NCBI GenBank assembly: GCA_027019405.1
Contig: JALUWO010000078.1
Span: 20,851 to 84,850, forward strand
Origin: Candidatus Altimarinota bacterium
Lineage (GTDB): Bacteria; Patescibacteriota; Gracilibacteria; BD1-5; UBA6164
Direction of reading: 5' to 3'
Length of the DNA stretch: 64,000 bases
Notes under the pieces: generated by a model
What the model saw: only the letters and a program-made list of their open reading frames with translations
The model's database searches: none
What the model was told of the DNA's origin: nothing
Part shown: positions 31,938-42,814 of the stretch, one piece after another
Layout: every line of letters begins with the position of its first letter
How positions within the stretch are numbered: position 1 is the stretch's first letter
Position numbers and translations under genes: made by a program

Positions 31938-32426
31938 TTTATTGTCTAATAATATATCATCATTTACTCTATCTGTAAATAATACTCAATTTAGATGATC
32001 TATTTCATGTTGAACTATTCTTGCAGATAATCATTTTAGATATAATATTTTTTCTTTACCTTTATGATCAATATATTTTAATTTTATTTCAGAAAATCTA
32101 GCTACTTTTCATTTTTCTCAAGGAACAGATAAACATCATTCTATATCTTTTTCTAAAATACTACTATGTTCTAATATTTCAGGGTTTATCATCATTAAAG
32201 TAGGGAAATCTTCATCATCCCGATCTTTTAGTAAACTAACAATTATTAATCTTTTATTATGTCATACTTGAGGTGCAGCAAGTCAAACTCAACCATTATC
32301 AGGATTTTTTATATATTTTATCATTTCTTTTCCTAATTTTATATGTTGTTTTAATTCATTCTTTTTTATTTTTTCACTTACTGTTCTAAGTATTTTATTT
32401 TGTTTTCAGGTTTCTATATGAAGCAT
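31920..32426 (-). CDS. def: Peptide deformylase
   Basis: 168 residues. All three motifs are present: GGVGLAAPQVG, EGCLSVPG with the metal-binding Cys, and QHEIDHLNG with the two His ligands and catalytic Glu. It removes the formyl group from nascent proteins. Residue 69 is encoded by CGG (32220-32222), one of only two CGN codons I found in intact genes. Convergent with the VKOR gene. Confidence 0.95.
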
Positions 32427-32468
32427 TATTTGATTTACTATTAATTAATATTTATTATTTATTATAAT

Positions 32469-32498
32469 AAAAAAGACTAGTTTGACTAGTCTTTTTTT
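32469..32498. terminator. Hairpin terminator downstream of clpB
   Basis: AAAAAGACTAG, loop TTTGA, then CTAGTCTTTTTTT (a compact stem with T run). On the minus strand it lies 5 bases after the clpB stop. Confidence 0.85.
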
Positions 32499-32502
32499 AA
32501 AA

Positions 32503-35094
32503 TTATTTTTTATTTGCTATTAATTTTCATGATTTATCAATATCAAGTTCTACATTATCTCAAGAATCTATTTCTCATGATAAAATTTTTGTAGAAAGTT
32601 GATTTGAAATTACATTTGTTATGGCTCTTTTCATTGGTCTAGCACCAAATTCTCTATCATAACCAACATCCATTAGATGTTTTTTAAGATTATCTGAAAA
32701 ACTAACTTTTATGTTTCTATTTTCTAATCTTTTAGCTACATCTTGTAATAATATGTTAATAATTTCTTTGACTACATTTTCTCCAAGAGGATTAAATACA
32801 ATTATATCATCTATTCTATTTAAAAATTCTGGTCTAAAATGATTTTTTAATTCTGGTTCTATAGCTTTTAGTATTTCTTCACTATCTTTATTTTCTTTAG
32901 CTAAATCTTGAATTTTGTGGCTTCAAATATTACTTGTAAGAATTATGATAGTATTTTTAAAATCAACAGTTCTTCATTTACTATCAGTAAGTCTTCCATC
33001 ATCTAAAACTTGTAATAAAGTATTAAAAACATCTTTGTGAGCTTTTTCTACTTCATCAAAAAGTATTACACTATAAGGTTTTCTTCTAACTGCTTCAGTT
33101 AATTGTCCACCTTCTTCATGTCATACATATCCTGGAGGACTACCTATAAGTCTTGAAACAGCATGTTTCTCCATATATTCTGACATATCTATTCTGATAA
33201 AAGCATTTTTATCATTGAATAGTTGTTCAGCTAATGCTTTTGCTGTTTCAGTTTTACCAACTCAAGTAGGTCCTAGAAATAAGAAGCTTCAAAGAGGTTT
33301 ATTTTCTTCATTTAATCAAGCTCTTGCTCTTCTTATAGCATTGCTTACTGCAGTTACTGCTTTATCTTGTCCAACAACTCTTTTTTTAAGAATATCTTCC
33401 AAATGAAGAAGTTTTTCTTTTTCTGTTTCAAGTAATTTATTTGCTGGAATTCAAGTCCATTTTGAGATTATTCCTGCTATATCTTCAGCAGTTACTTTTT
33501 CTCTTAAAAAGCTTTGTCCATGAGAGTGTAGATCATCTAATTTTTTTTCAGTTTCTTCAATTTTCTTTTCAAGTTCTGGGATTTGTCCATATTTTATTTC
33601 AGCAACTTTTCAAAAATTACCTTCTCTTTCATAGTTTTCAGCTTCTATTTTTAAGCTATCAATTTTTTCTCTAATAGATTTCAATTCATCTATTAAATCT
33701 TTTTCTTTTTTCCAAGCTGATTCTAAACTTCTTGCTTCTTCTTCTTTTGAAGCTAGATTTTTTTCTAATTCTTCAATTTTCTCTTTTGGAGTATCTTTTT
33801 CAGCTTTTTTAGCTTCCAATTCTATTTTTATAGTTCTTATTTCTTTTTCTAAAGTTTCAAGTTCAACAGGCTTTGAAATAGAAGACATTTTTACTGAAGC
33901 TAAAGCTTCATCAATTAAATCAATAGCTTTATCTGGAAGTTTTCTATCAGGTAAGTATTTTATACTTAGTTCAACAGCAGCTTCAATAGCTGGATCTGTT
34001 ATTTTTATTCAATGATGAGATTCATATTTATCTTTTATTCATCTTAAAATAGCTAAAGCTTCATCTTTACTAGGTTCATCAACTATTACCATAGCAAATC
34101 TTCTTTCAAGTGCTGGATCTTTTTCAATATATTTTCTATATTCATTTATAGTTGTAGCACCAATAAGTCTTAAATCTCATCTAGCTAATTCTGGTTTTAA
34201 TAAATTACCAGCATCACCTTGCCCTTCAGATGCTCAAGCTCAAACAATAGTATGAATTTCATCTATAAATAATATAATATTTCCATTTGATTTTTTAACT
34301 TCATTTACAACTGCTTTTAATCTTTCTTCAAATTCTCATCTATATTTTGCTCAAGCAAGTAAAGCTCACATATCAAGAGTTACTATTCTTTTTCCTTTTA
34401 AATTATCAGGAACTTCTTTATTGGCAATTTTTAAGGCAATTCATTCTACAATTGCAGTTTTACCAACTCATGGTTCTCATACTAATACAGGATTATTTTT
34501 AGTTCTTCTACTTAAAATTTGTAGAGTTCTTCTTATTTCTTCTTCTCTACCAATAACTGGGTCAATTTTACCTTCTAAAGCTCTCTCTACTAAATCAATT
34601 CAATATTTTTTCAAAGCATTCATTTTATTTTCTGGATCATTATCTGTTACTTTTTCTCCATTTCTCATATTTTCAATAATACTTAAAATATTTTGGTAAG
34701 TAATTCCAAAAGCACTTAAAATATCTTTTGTTTTATAATCAGAATATTCTATTAAAGCTAAAAATAAATGTTCTTCAGTAATATACTGATCTTTCATTCT
34801 ATCAGCTATTTTTTCAGCTTCAATAAAAACTTGGTTTAATTCTGGGCTTAAAGTTAATTGGTAAGCTCAACTAACTTTTGGTAAGCTTTCCAAAGCTTTT
34901 CTTATATTTCAAGCTAAAAGTTGAATATCAACTCAAGCTTCAAGTAGTATTTCTTTTACTAGTGAATCAGAAGCAGTAAGCATAACAAATAATAAATGCA
35001 AAGGAGAAATTGTAGAATTTCCACTTTTATTTGCTAAATCTTGAGCTTCCTGAATTCTTTTACTAGAATTTAGTGTAAATTTTTCCATGTTCAT
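32503..35094 (-). CDS. clpB: Disaggregase chaperone ClpB
   Basis: 863 residues, full length. Clp N domain at residues 4-145, Walker A of the first AAA module GEPGVGKT and Walker B ILFIDEIH, a long coiled-coil middle domain (about 410-525), second Walker A GPTGVGKT, GYVG pore loop, and sensor regions ending in [11 protein letters not shown]. It rescues aggregated proteins with DnaK. Start chosen at ATG 35094 (ATGAACATGGAA); 35088 is also possible, while 35124 would sit almost on the predicted transcription start. Controlled by the promoter and CIRCE operator just upstream. Confidence 0.96.
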
Positions 35095-35136
35095 AATCTT
35101 TGTAGTTAATAAATAAATTAACATTTCACTACAAGT

Positions 35137-35164
35137 ATTTTATTTATAAAAAAATATTTGTCAA
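35137..35164 (-). promoter_or_regulatory. Predicted sigma70-type promoter of clpB
   Basis: On the minus strand, a consensus TTGACA (35164-35159), 16-base spacer and TAAAAT (35142-35137). This predicts transcription starting near 35130 and a leader of about 35 bases. Confidence 0.7.
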
Positions 35165-35170
35165 AAGTTT

Positions 35171-35197
35171 TTAGCACTTTTTAAATAAAGGTGCTAA
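35171..35197. promoter_or_regulatory. CIRCE operator upstream of clpB (HrcA site)
   Basis: TTAGCACTT, nine bases, AGGTGCTAA. This matches the CIRCE consensus TTAGCACTC-N9-GAGTGCTAA at 16 of 18 arm positions, with the exact 9-base spacer. It abuts the -35 box of the clpB promoter on the upstream side. HrcA, encoded at 218-913, is the expected ligand. Confidence 0.85.
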
Positions 35198-35294
35198 TTT
35201 TTGAAAGAATATATATTTTTTATACACTTTTTCTTTACTTTTTAATTGCTTTGTTTAAACTAAATATTAATTAATATTAATAAAAAATTTTTTA

Positions 35295-36314
35295 ATGATA
35301 GAATCATCAAAAAAACAAAAAATAGATAGGGTAGTTACTCCAACAGAGGTAAAAGAAGATAAAACTCAGAATTTTTCAAATATTCTGAGACCTTTAAAAT
35401 TGGAAGATTATGTATGACAAGAACTTATAAAAAAACATTTATCAGTTTGAATAGCAAGTTGTAAAATAAGAAATTGTAGTTTAGATCATATATTATTTTA
35501 TGGCCCTCCTGGTCTTTGAAAAACAACTATTTCAAATATTATTTCAACTGAGATGTGAGTTTGATTAAAGTCTACAAGTTGACCAGCAATAGAAAAACAA
35601 TCTGATTTAGTTAGTATATTATCAAATTTAGAAGATGGAGATATATTATTTATTGATGAAATACATAGACTTAGACCTCAAGTTGAAGAAATTTTATATA
35701 CTGCAATGGAGGATTTTGTTATTGATATAATGGTTTGAAGTGGAACATGAGCTCAATCTGTAAAAATGCCTTTGAAAGAATTTACTCTTGTTTGAGCTAC
35801 AACAAGACTATCTGCTTTATCTAGTCCATTGAGAGATAGATTTTGAAATGTTTTAAAACTGGATTTTTATAGTGATGATGATTTATCATTAATTATTGAA
35901 AAAAATGCTAAAAAATTATGATTGATATTAGATAAAGAGGCATTAAAAATAATTGCACAAAAATCAAGAGGAACACCAAGGATAGCAAATAGATTATTGA
36001 AAATTGTTAGAGATTATTATACTATTTGAAAAGATATTAGTAATAAGGAAGTTTTAAAAGATATATTTACTTGAATTTGAATTGATGATTTGTGACTTGA
36101 TTATTTAGATAGAAAATATTTAGAAACATTATATTATACTTTTGGTTGAAAAGCTACCTGATTAAATACTTTATCAAGTGCTATTTGAGAAGAAGAGGCT
36201 ACACTAGAAGATGTAGTTGAACCTTATTTACTTCAAATTGGTTTTATAGAAAGAAGTCCAAGATGAAGAATTATTACTATGAATTGAATTAATCATTTGT
36301 TATCTATGAAGTAA
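35295..36314 (+). CDS. ruvB: Holliday junction branch-migration ATPase RuvB
   Basis: 339 residues. [12 protein letters not shown] opening, Walker A GPPGLGKTT, Walker [15 protein letters not shown], the arginine-finger stretch [17 protein letters not shown], sensor [14 protein letters not shown] and the wHTH end ([18 protein letters not shown] pattern). It drives branch migration with RuvA during recombination. Divergent from clpB. Confidence 0.96.
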
Positions 36315-36349
36315 ATTATAGTATTTTTTTAATAATTAATAATTATTTA

Positions 36350-37288
36350 ATGTCTATTTGGCAAAAAAAAATATGGCAAGGAATGCTTAGAAAATCTGGA
36401 CAAGTTTCAGATTATTTTGAAATCCCCCTATCTAAATCTTTTCCCCAAAGGGAGAAAGACTTTTTGTATGTAGAAAAAAGAAGTTTATGACTTTGAGAAT
36501 ATTGATTATTTGTTATTTGAGTTGAAAAAAATAAAATAGATAAAAAAGTTTTAGAAGAATTAAAAGATTTATGTAAAAAAGAAAAATGCTTATTTGTTCA
36601 AATAGAGTTTATTGATTATAAAAATAATAATTTTTATTTAGAAAATAATAATTGATTTGATAAATGATATTATAAAAAATTTATAACACCATATACTGCA
36701 ATTATTAATTTAGAAAAATCAGAAGATGAGATTCTTGCAAATATGAAACCAAAATGAAGATATAATATAAAAGTTGCAAGAAAAAAATGAGTTGAAGTTG
36801 AAATTGTTGAAAAAACTAAAGAAAATATAGAAGATTATTATAATTTAATGCTTGATACTACTTCAAGAGATTGATTTTCATGAAATAGTTTGGAGTATTA
36901 TAAAACTTTTTTAGAAACTTTAGAAAATTCAAAACTTATTTTAGCTAAAAAAGATTGAGTTGTAATTGCTGGTTGAATATTTGTTTTTGATAAAAATGTT
37001 TCAATTTATTATTATTGAGCTAGTACTAGTAAAAAAGAATATAGAAATTTAATGGCTCCATATTTAGTTCAATGGGAAGCAATAAAATATGCTAAATCTA
37101 TTAATTCTAAAATTTATGATTTTTTATGAATAGCAATTCCTTGAGATAAAAATAGTGAACTTGCTTGAGTTACAGATTTTAAAATGAAATTAACAAAATA
37201 TAGCTTAAAAGTAAGTAAAAGTTATATTTTTATAAATAAATGAATAAAATATTTTTTTATTAGCTTATTAAGGAAAATGAAAAAATAA
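36350..37288 (+). CDS. FemX/FemAB-family peptidyltransferase-like protein
   Basis: 312 residues. The GNAT-like second domain shows MKPKGRYNIKVARKKGVEVE, LMLDTTSRDGF, ILAKKDGVVIAGGIFVFDKNVSIYYYGAST and NLMAPYLVQWEAIKYAK, the usual FemAB blocks. Such enzymes add amino acids to lipid II peptide stems using aminoacyl-tRNA. A GC-rich palindromic repeat lies in frame in the N-terminal part (36424-36460), encoding IPLSKSFPQREKDFL, and is unlike the rest in base composition. Confidence 0.88.
36424..36460. repeat. Palindromic repeat copy A, in frame inside the FemX-like gene
   Basis: CCCCCTATC, then TTTTCCCCAAAGGGAGAAAGAC: a hairpin (TTTTCCCC/GGGAGAAA) very similar in sequence and order to copy C at 58672-58714. 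GC content is far above the surroundings. Confidence 0.7.
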
Positions 37289-37356
37289 ATATATTTTGAT
37301 TTTATGATAATATATTTATAATGTTAGTATATATTAAATAATAATAAGATTATATT

Positions 37357-37578
37357 ATGAAAATAGATAAAATTTTAATATTAGTTTGAATTTTACTTTG
37401 ATCAGTATTAGTTATAGAAAATATTGTTAGTTGATATCCTGCTTATTTATTTCTGGATACTTGAGCAGATTTATGAATGACAATATTAGTTGCAATTTTG
37501 ATATGAATAATGATTGGTTATTGATTTAGATGAAAAATGACAAAAGAAGATAACAATTCAGATGATTATGATTTTTAA
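37357..37578 (+). CDS. Small two-helix membrane protein
   Basis: 73 residues: two hydrophobic helices (ILILVGILLGSVLVIENIV and LGMTILVAILIGIMIGYGFRGK) with an acidic Asp/Asn-rich C-terminus. Repeated Gly in the second helix are TGA codons. Family not recognised. It stands alone, followed by a terminator shared with the convergent pilin-like gene. Confidence 0.65.
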
Positions 37579-37583
37579 TAAAT

Positions 37584-37618
37584 AAAAAAATGTGATTTTT
37601 AAAAATCACATTTTTTTA
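37584..37618. terminator. Bidirectional hairpin terminator
   Basis: AAAAAAATGTGATTTTT and its exact complement, a perfect stem with flanking A and T runs, between convergent genes. Confidence 0.85.
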
Positions 37619-37628
37619 TTTATTACTA

Positions 37629-37979
37629 TTATTTTGTAATGAATGTAAAAATCCAGTTTACAATACTATAAGCTAAGAATATAATAACTATTCAAATTAA
37701 AGCTTGTATTATAATTGATTTACCTTTTTTAACTTTTTCATCATCTCAACCAGCAGTTAAAATCATAAAACCAGCATAAATAATGAATAATACAGCAACT
37801 ACACCTAAGAATGCTAAAGCATTTGTTATAAGTGTTTGTATAGCTCAATCTGCTGATTCAGTAGAACCTGTATCTTGTCTAACTTTATCTAAACCATAAT
37901 TTGCAGCATTAACACTATTTAATCCAGCTAATGCTAATCAAGTACTAGTATAAAAAGCTTTTTTTGTTAAGTTTTTCAT
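37629..37979 (-). CDS. Pilin-like/TrbC-VirB2-like small membrane protein
   Basis: 116 residues. A signal-like N-terminus (MKNLTKKAFYTSTGLALAGLNSVNAA) is followed by a short polar stretch and two hydrophobic helices: ITNALAFLGVVAVLFIIYAGFMILTAGG and ALIGIVIIFLAYSIVNWIF, separated by a charged turn DDEKVKKGKS. This layout is common in Candidate Phyla Radiation genomes and resembles VirB2/TrbC pilins of type IV secretion. No other secretion gene is nearby, so the role is uncertain. Confidence 0.6.
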
Positions 37980-38110
37980 AATATTTAATTTGTTATTTAT
38001 TAAAAAACATCTTTATTATAAATAAAAATATTATAAAATGCAAATTTTTTCTTTAAAAAAGATAAAAATTAAGTATACTCAGTTAAATAATATATTAATT
38101 AAAATATATA

Positions 38111-38701
38111 ATGATAAAAAGACAAGAATATATAAAAAAATTAAGACAATATTGAATACAAAATGAAGTTCCAAATATTACAGATGAAAATGCTAGATTT
38201 TTAAGAGACTTAATTAAAATTCAAAAAACTCAAAATATGCTTGAAATTGGTTCAGCAAATTGATTTTCAGCTATACAGTTTTGACTTGAACTTGAAAAAA
38301 TTTGATGAGAATTAACTACAATAGAATTTTCTGAACCATCTCAAAAGCAAGTTTTAGAAAATATAAAAGCTATGTGATTAGAAAATATTATTACTTCAAT
38401 TAGAGGAAATGCATTATTTGAAATTCCAAAAATAAATGAAACTTTTGATTTTGTTTTTATAGATTGAATGAAAAGAAGAACAAAAGATTTTTTTGATTTA
38501 GTTTATGATAAAGTTAAATTAAATTGAATTATTGTTGTAGATGATGTAATAAAATTTAAAGAAAAAATGTGAGACTTTTGGGAATATTTAGAAAAGAATA
38601 AGCTTGAATATAGTATTTTACCAATAGATAAAGATGATTGAATTTTATTTATGGTAAAAACTAAGGAGGATTTAGAGTATAGAATAGAGAAAGATTATTA
38701 G
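38111..38701 (+). CDS. O-methyltransferase family 3 protein
   Basis: 196 residues. NMLEIGSANGFSAIQFGLEL (motif I), LTTIEFSEPSQKQVLENIKAMGLE, FDFVFIDGMKRRTKDFFDLV (metal-binding Asp) and GIIVVDDVIKF match catechol-type O-methyltransferases of bacterial family 3. These use SAM and a divalent metal; substrate unknown. The following pseudouridine synthase begins 22 bases later. Confidence 0.85.
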
Positions 38702-38723
38702 AGATATTTAATCAATAAAAAAT

Positions 38724-39734
38724 ATGAAACAATTTAAAATAACAGAGAATGATGCAAATCAGAGGCTTGATAAATTTTTAAAAAAACTTTTTCCAAGAGC
38801 AACTAGAAGTTTGATTTATAAATTTAATAGAAAAGATAAAATAAAGATAAAGTTTAATGGAAGTGAATGAAAATTTAAAAAAAGAGACAATGAATATAAA
38901 CTTCAATTTTGAGATGAAATAAAAATTTTTTTAAGTGATAAAGATTTTGATGAGTTAAGTAAAAAAGAAGAAGTAAAAAAAGTGAATAAAAATGATAAAT
39001 TTAATAAAAAAGATATAGTTTATGAAGATAATGATTTGCTTGTAATAAATAAAAATTCAGGAATAAATGTTCATCCTTGAGATCATAAAACAAAAGAATC
39101 AAATGTAATAGCTCAAGTACAAGATTATCTTTGAGATAAATTAAATAGTCTTACTTTTAAACCTAGTTTGATTCATAGAATAGATAGAGATACTTCAGGG
39201 ATTTTAATGATATGAAAGACTAAAAATTTATTAACTAGACTTGTTAATGATTTTAAAGATCATAAAAAAGTAAAAAAGACTTATTATGCTATTGTTTTAT
39301 GAAAATTACCAAAAAGAAAAGGAACAATAAAAGATAAGCTTTTAAGAATAGAAAATGCTAAAAATGAAAATAAAGTAAAAATAGATAATGATTTAGGTCA
39401 AACAGCTATAACTCATTATCATACATTAAAGGAACATATATTTCAAACAGAACAATGAGTTTTGATTTTAACTGAAGTAGAAATAGAAATAGAAACTTGA
39501 AGAATGCATCAAATAAGAGTTCATATGGCTAGTTTATGAAATCCTATATTGTGAGATAAAACTTATTGAAATAAAAAATTAAATAGTTTTTTTGAAAGAA
39601 ATTATTGATTAAAAAGACAGGCTTTACATGCATGGAAAATAGAGTTTTTACACTATGGTAGGGATAAAAAAATGAAGTTTGAAGCCAGAATAAAAGACGA
39701 TTTAGTTAAGTTTATAGAAAAAATTAAAAGTTAA
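38724..39734 (+). CDS. RluA-family pseudouridine synthase (RluC/RluD-like)
   Basis: 336 residues. N-terminal S4 domain (NDANQRLDKFLKKLFP, then SLIYKFNRKDKIKI), a charged linker, and the catalytic domain with DLLVINKNSGINVHPG, HRIDRDTSGILMIGKT containing the catalytic Asp, KTYYAIVLGKL, TGRMHQIRVHMASLG and RQALHAWKIEFLH. It isomerises uridines in 23S rRNA; exact sites cannot be assigned. Several catalytic-loop glycines are TGA. Confidence 0.93.
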
Positions 39735-39772
39735 GATATTTATATATTATTGAATTAATTAAAAATTACATT

Positions 39773-40534
39773 ATGTCAGTATTTTTAGAAACATTAATTG
39801 GAACTTTTATAGTAGCATTTTGAATAATTTGACTTTTATTTGTTGTTAAAATTTTTAGAGAAAAAACTTTAAATTATTTAGAATATATTACTGCTATAAC
39901 TATTTGATTATTATTAGCTATAGTTTTTTTAGGTTTTATTCCAGAAATGACTGGAGAATGATTTGTTTGACCTAAATTAGGTATTACAATTATGTCAGGA
40001 TTACTGTTATTTTATTTACTTGAGTTATTTTTGCATTGGCATCATTGTAGAGATCTAGAACATAATTCTTGTTGTAATAATGAACATAATCATGATAAGC
40101 ATAAATCTTGAATTTTGATGTTTGGTTCTACTATTTTACATAATAGTTTTCATTGAATAGTAATATTCTCAGCTTTTTCAGTTAATATTCATTTTTGAAT
40201 AGCTATTACTATTGCTGTATTATTACATTCAATTCCACAAAATATTGTAAACTATATTATGAATCACAATAGTCCAAAATATGCTTATTTTGCTGCTATT
40301 TGAACTATACTTTGAGCTTTGATTCTATTTCCTTTTACAAAAGAAATTTTAAGTATAAAATTTTATATTTTATGAATAATATCTGGAGGGCTTTTATATA
40401 CAGCCTTAGCTGATATATTTCCAGAATTTAAAGAAAAATGAAATATAAAACAAAAAATTATTTATTTATTATTTATAATTCTTTGAATATTTATGTTTTT
40501 AGGTTTTGAAAAATTATCTGAATTAATTAAATAA
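39773..40534 (+). CDS. ZIP-family metal transporter
   Basis: 253 residues, seven to eight predicted helices. The metal path shows STILHNSFHGIVIFSAF and LLHSIPQNIVNYIM, the paired H-N-x-x-H-G and H-x-x-P-q-x signatures of ZIP helices IV and V. A His-rich cytosolic loop (HWHHCRDLEHNSCCNNEHNHDKHKS) sits between helices III and IV, and the end has GGLLYTALADIFPE. It likely imports zinc or another divalent metal. Confidence 0.88.
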
Positions 40535-40536
40535 AA

Positions 40537-41652
40537 ATGACAAAATATATATTATCAACAATAGCTTGAGTTGAATCAATAGCAAAAAAAGAAGTAGGAA
40601 AACAATGAGGAAAAATAGTTGAAGTAAGAGATAGAATGATAGAATTTGAGGGAGATAGTAAAACTATGATAAGAGTAAATTTATGGTCAAGAGTAGGAAA
40701 TAAAGTTTATCAAGTTTTAGCTGAGGACAAAAATATAGATAATTTTGATAAACTATATGATTTAGTACAAAAAATAGATTTTAAAAAATATTTTCATCAT
40801 GATTATCCAATTATAGTAAAAGTAAAATCAATAAATTCTAAACTTGATTCTACTCCAGCAATTCAAAAAATAGTTAAGAAATCTATTATTGATAAAATTA
40901 CAGATAAATCTTGAAAAAAAGTTATTGAAAATAGAGATTTAGAAAAATTTGAAATAATGGTTTTATTGATTGATGATAAAGTAAAAATTCTTTTAAATAC
41001 TACATGAGAGGCTCTTCATAAAAGAGGTTATAGAGATGAAACTTGAGAAGCTCCTATAAAAGAAAGTTTAGCTGCTACATTAGTTTTATTGTCTGGTTGG
41101 AGATTTAAGGAAACTTTTTATGATGTATTTTGTTGAAGTTGAACAATAGCTATTGAGGCAGCTATGATAGCAAAAAATATTGCTCCTGGACTTGATAGAT
41201 ATTTTGTATTTGAAAATCTTATTTTGGTTGATAAAAAAATAGTAGAGGAAGAATTAAAATTAGCTAAAAGTAAAACTTTTGATTGAAATTATAAAATAAT
41301 AGTTTCAGATATTGATAGTGAGATTTTACAAATAGCAAAACAAAATGCAAAAAATGCTTGAGTAGATGATATTATAAGATTTGAACAAAAAGATTTTAAG
41401 GAATATTTAAAAGAAAATTTAGCTTGAACTTTAGTTTCAAATCCTCCTTATTGAGAAAGATTGAAAGTTGAATTTTTGGATGAATTATATGAAGATATAG
41501 ATAAATTATTTAAGCAAAATAAAAATTTAAATTGATGAATTATTACAAGTTATTTTGAGTGATTTGATAAAATAATCAATTTAAAAAATTATAAAAAAAG
41601 AAAATTATATAATTGATGAGAAAAAACTTATTTTTATAAAAAAGTTTCTTAA
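40537..41652 (+). CDS. THUMP-domain RNA guanine-N2 methyltransferase (RlmL N-terminal/YcbY-like)
   Basis: 371 residues. A THUMP domain occupies about residues 1-160 (STIAGVESIAKKEVGK, HDYPIIVKVKS). The methyltransferase follows with LHKRGYRDETGEAPIKESLAA, VFCGSGTIAIEAAMIAKNIAPG (motif I) and LVSNPPYGERL (NPPY, N2-guanine type). It probably modifies 23S rRNA. It starts 2 bases after the ZIP gene, and its TAA overlaps the ATG of the next gene by one base. Confidence 0.9.
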
Positions 41653-42809
41653 TGACTAGCAAAAAATGAAAAATTAAGAAAAATAATATTAAAATAAATC
41701 TATTTGAGGCTTTTAGTGGTATTGGAAGTCAGCATCAAGCTTTGAAAAATATTGGTTTTGATGTAAATGTTGTTTGAATAAGTGACTGGTATATTGATGC
41801 AATAATTGCATATTGAATCACTCATTTATTTTTAAAACCTATAGAAATTGATAAACTAAAAGTAATAGAATTTTTAAAAAAATATTCATTAAGTAGGGAT
41901 AGTAAAAATCCTTTGAAAAGTTTTTGATGATTATCTGATGATAAACTTTCAATTTTGTATCAAGTAATTAAGAAATTTTGAATTTTGGATATTAGAGATA
42001 TTACTTGAGAAAAATTAGCTACTCAAAAAATAGATTTATTTACCTATAGTTTTCCTTGTCAAGATATTTCTCAGCAGTGAAAAAGATCTTGATTTTCAAA
42101 AGATTCTTGTTCTAGAAGTTGATTATTATGGGAAATAGAAAGAATTCTTTTTGAAATTAATAATTTAGGAAAAGAAAAATTACCAAAGGTACTTTTAATG
42201 GAAAATGTAAAAGCTATTTTAAATAAAGAATTTAGTAAAGATTTAGGTTTATGGATTAATCAGTTAGAAAAATTATGATATAAAAGTTCTAAGCCATTTA
42301 TTGTAAATTCTAGTGATATTTGAAGTCCACAAAATAGACAAAGAGTTTTTATGATTAGTAAATTACAAGATAGTGATTTAAAAGATTTTGAAATAAATTT
42401 TAAAAATAAAAAGAAATATTTAAAAGATATATTACAAGAAGATAGGGATAGAGTTAAATTAGCAAAAGATAAATATGATTTTTTAGAAAGTTTAAATATC
42501 AATAAATGAATAAAAAAGTGAATTTTGAGATGATATACAACTTTTAATTCTGAAAATTATGTATATTATAAAGATTGACAATTACCAACAATTACTGCTT
42601 CTTGAGCTCAATCTAGAATAAAATTTTTATGAGAAGATAATGAAATTTATTTTTTAAATGCTTTGGAACATTTACTTTTACAATGATTTGATGAAAAATT
42701 TTATAATAAATTAAAAGACTTTTGATTTACAGATACAAAAATTAAGTTTTTAGCTTGAAATTCTATAAATGTGTGAGTTTTGGAAGAAATTTTTAACTTT
42801 TATTTATAA
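41652..42809 (+). CDS. Orphan C5-cytosine DNA methyltransferase
   Basis: 385 residues. INLFEAFSGIGSQHQALKNIGF (motif I), TYSFPCQDISQQGKRSGF with the catalytic C136 (motif IV), VLLMENVKAILN (VI), SPQNRQRVFMIS (VIII), and LPTITASGAQSRI and AGNSINVGVLEEIF (IX/X). It makes 5-methylcytosine in a specific site that is not predictable. No endonuclease is adjacent. It is translationally coupled to an RNA methylase gene (TAATG) and followed 5 bases later by tsaD, so it has entered a housekeeping operon. Confidence 0.92.
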
Positions 42810-42814
42810 ACATA

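Noticed and set aside
33441..33674. Plus-strand open frame within clpB
   Set aside because: It is antisense to the clpB coiled-coil region; Leu/Phe-rich translation is a by-product of Lys/Glu codons on the coding strand.
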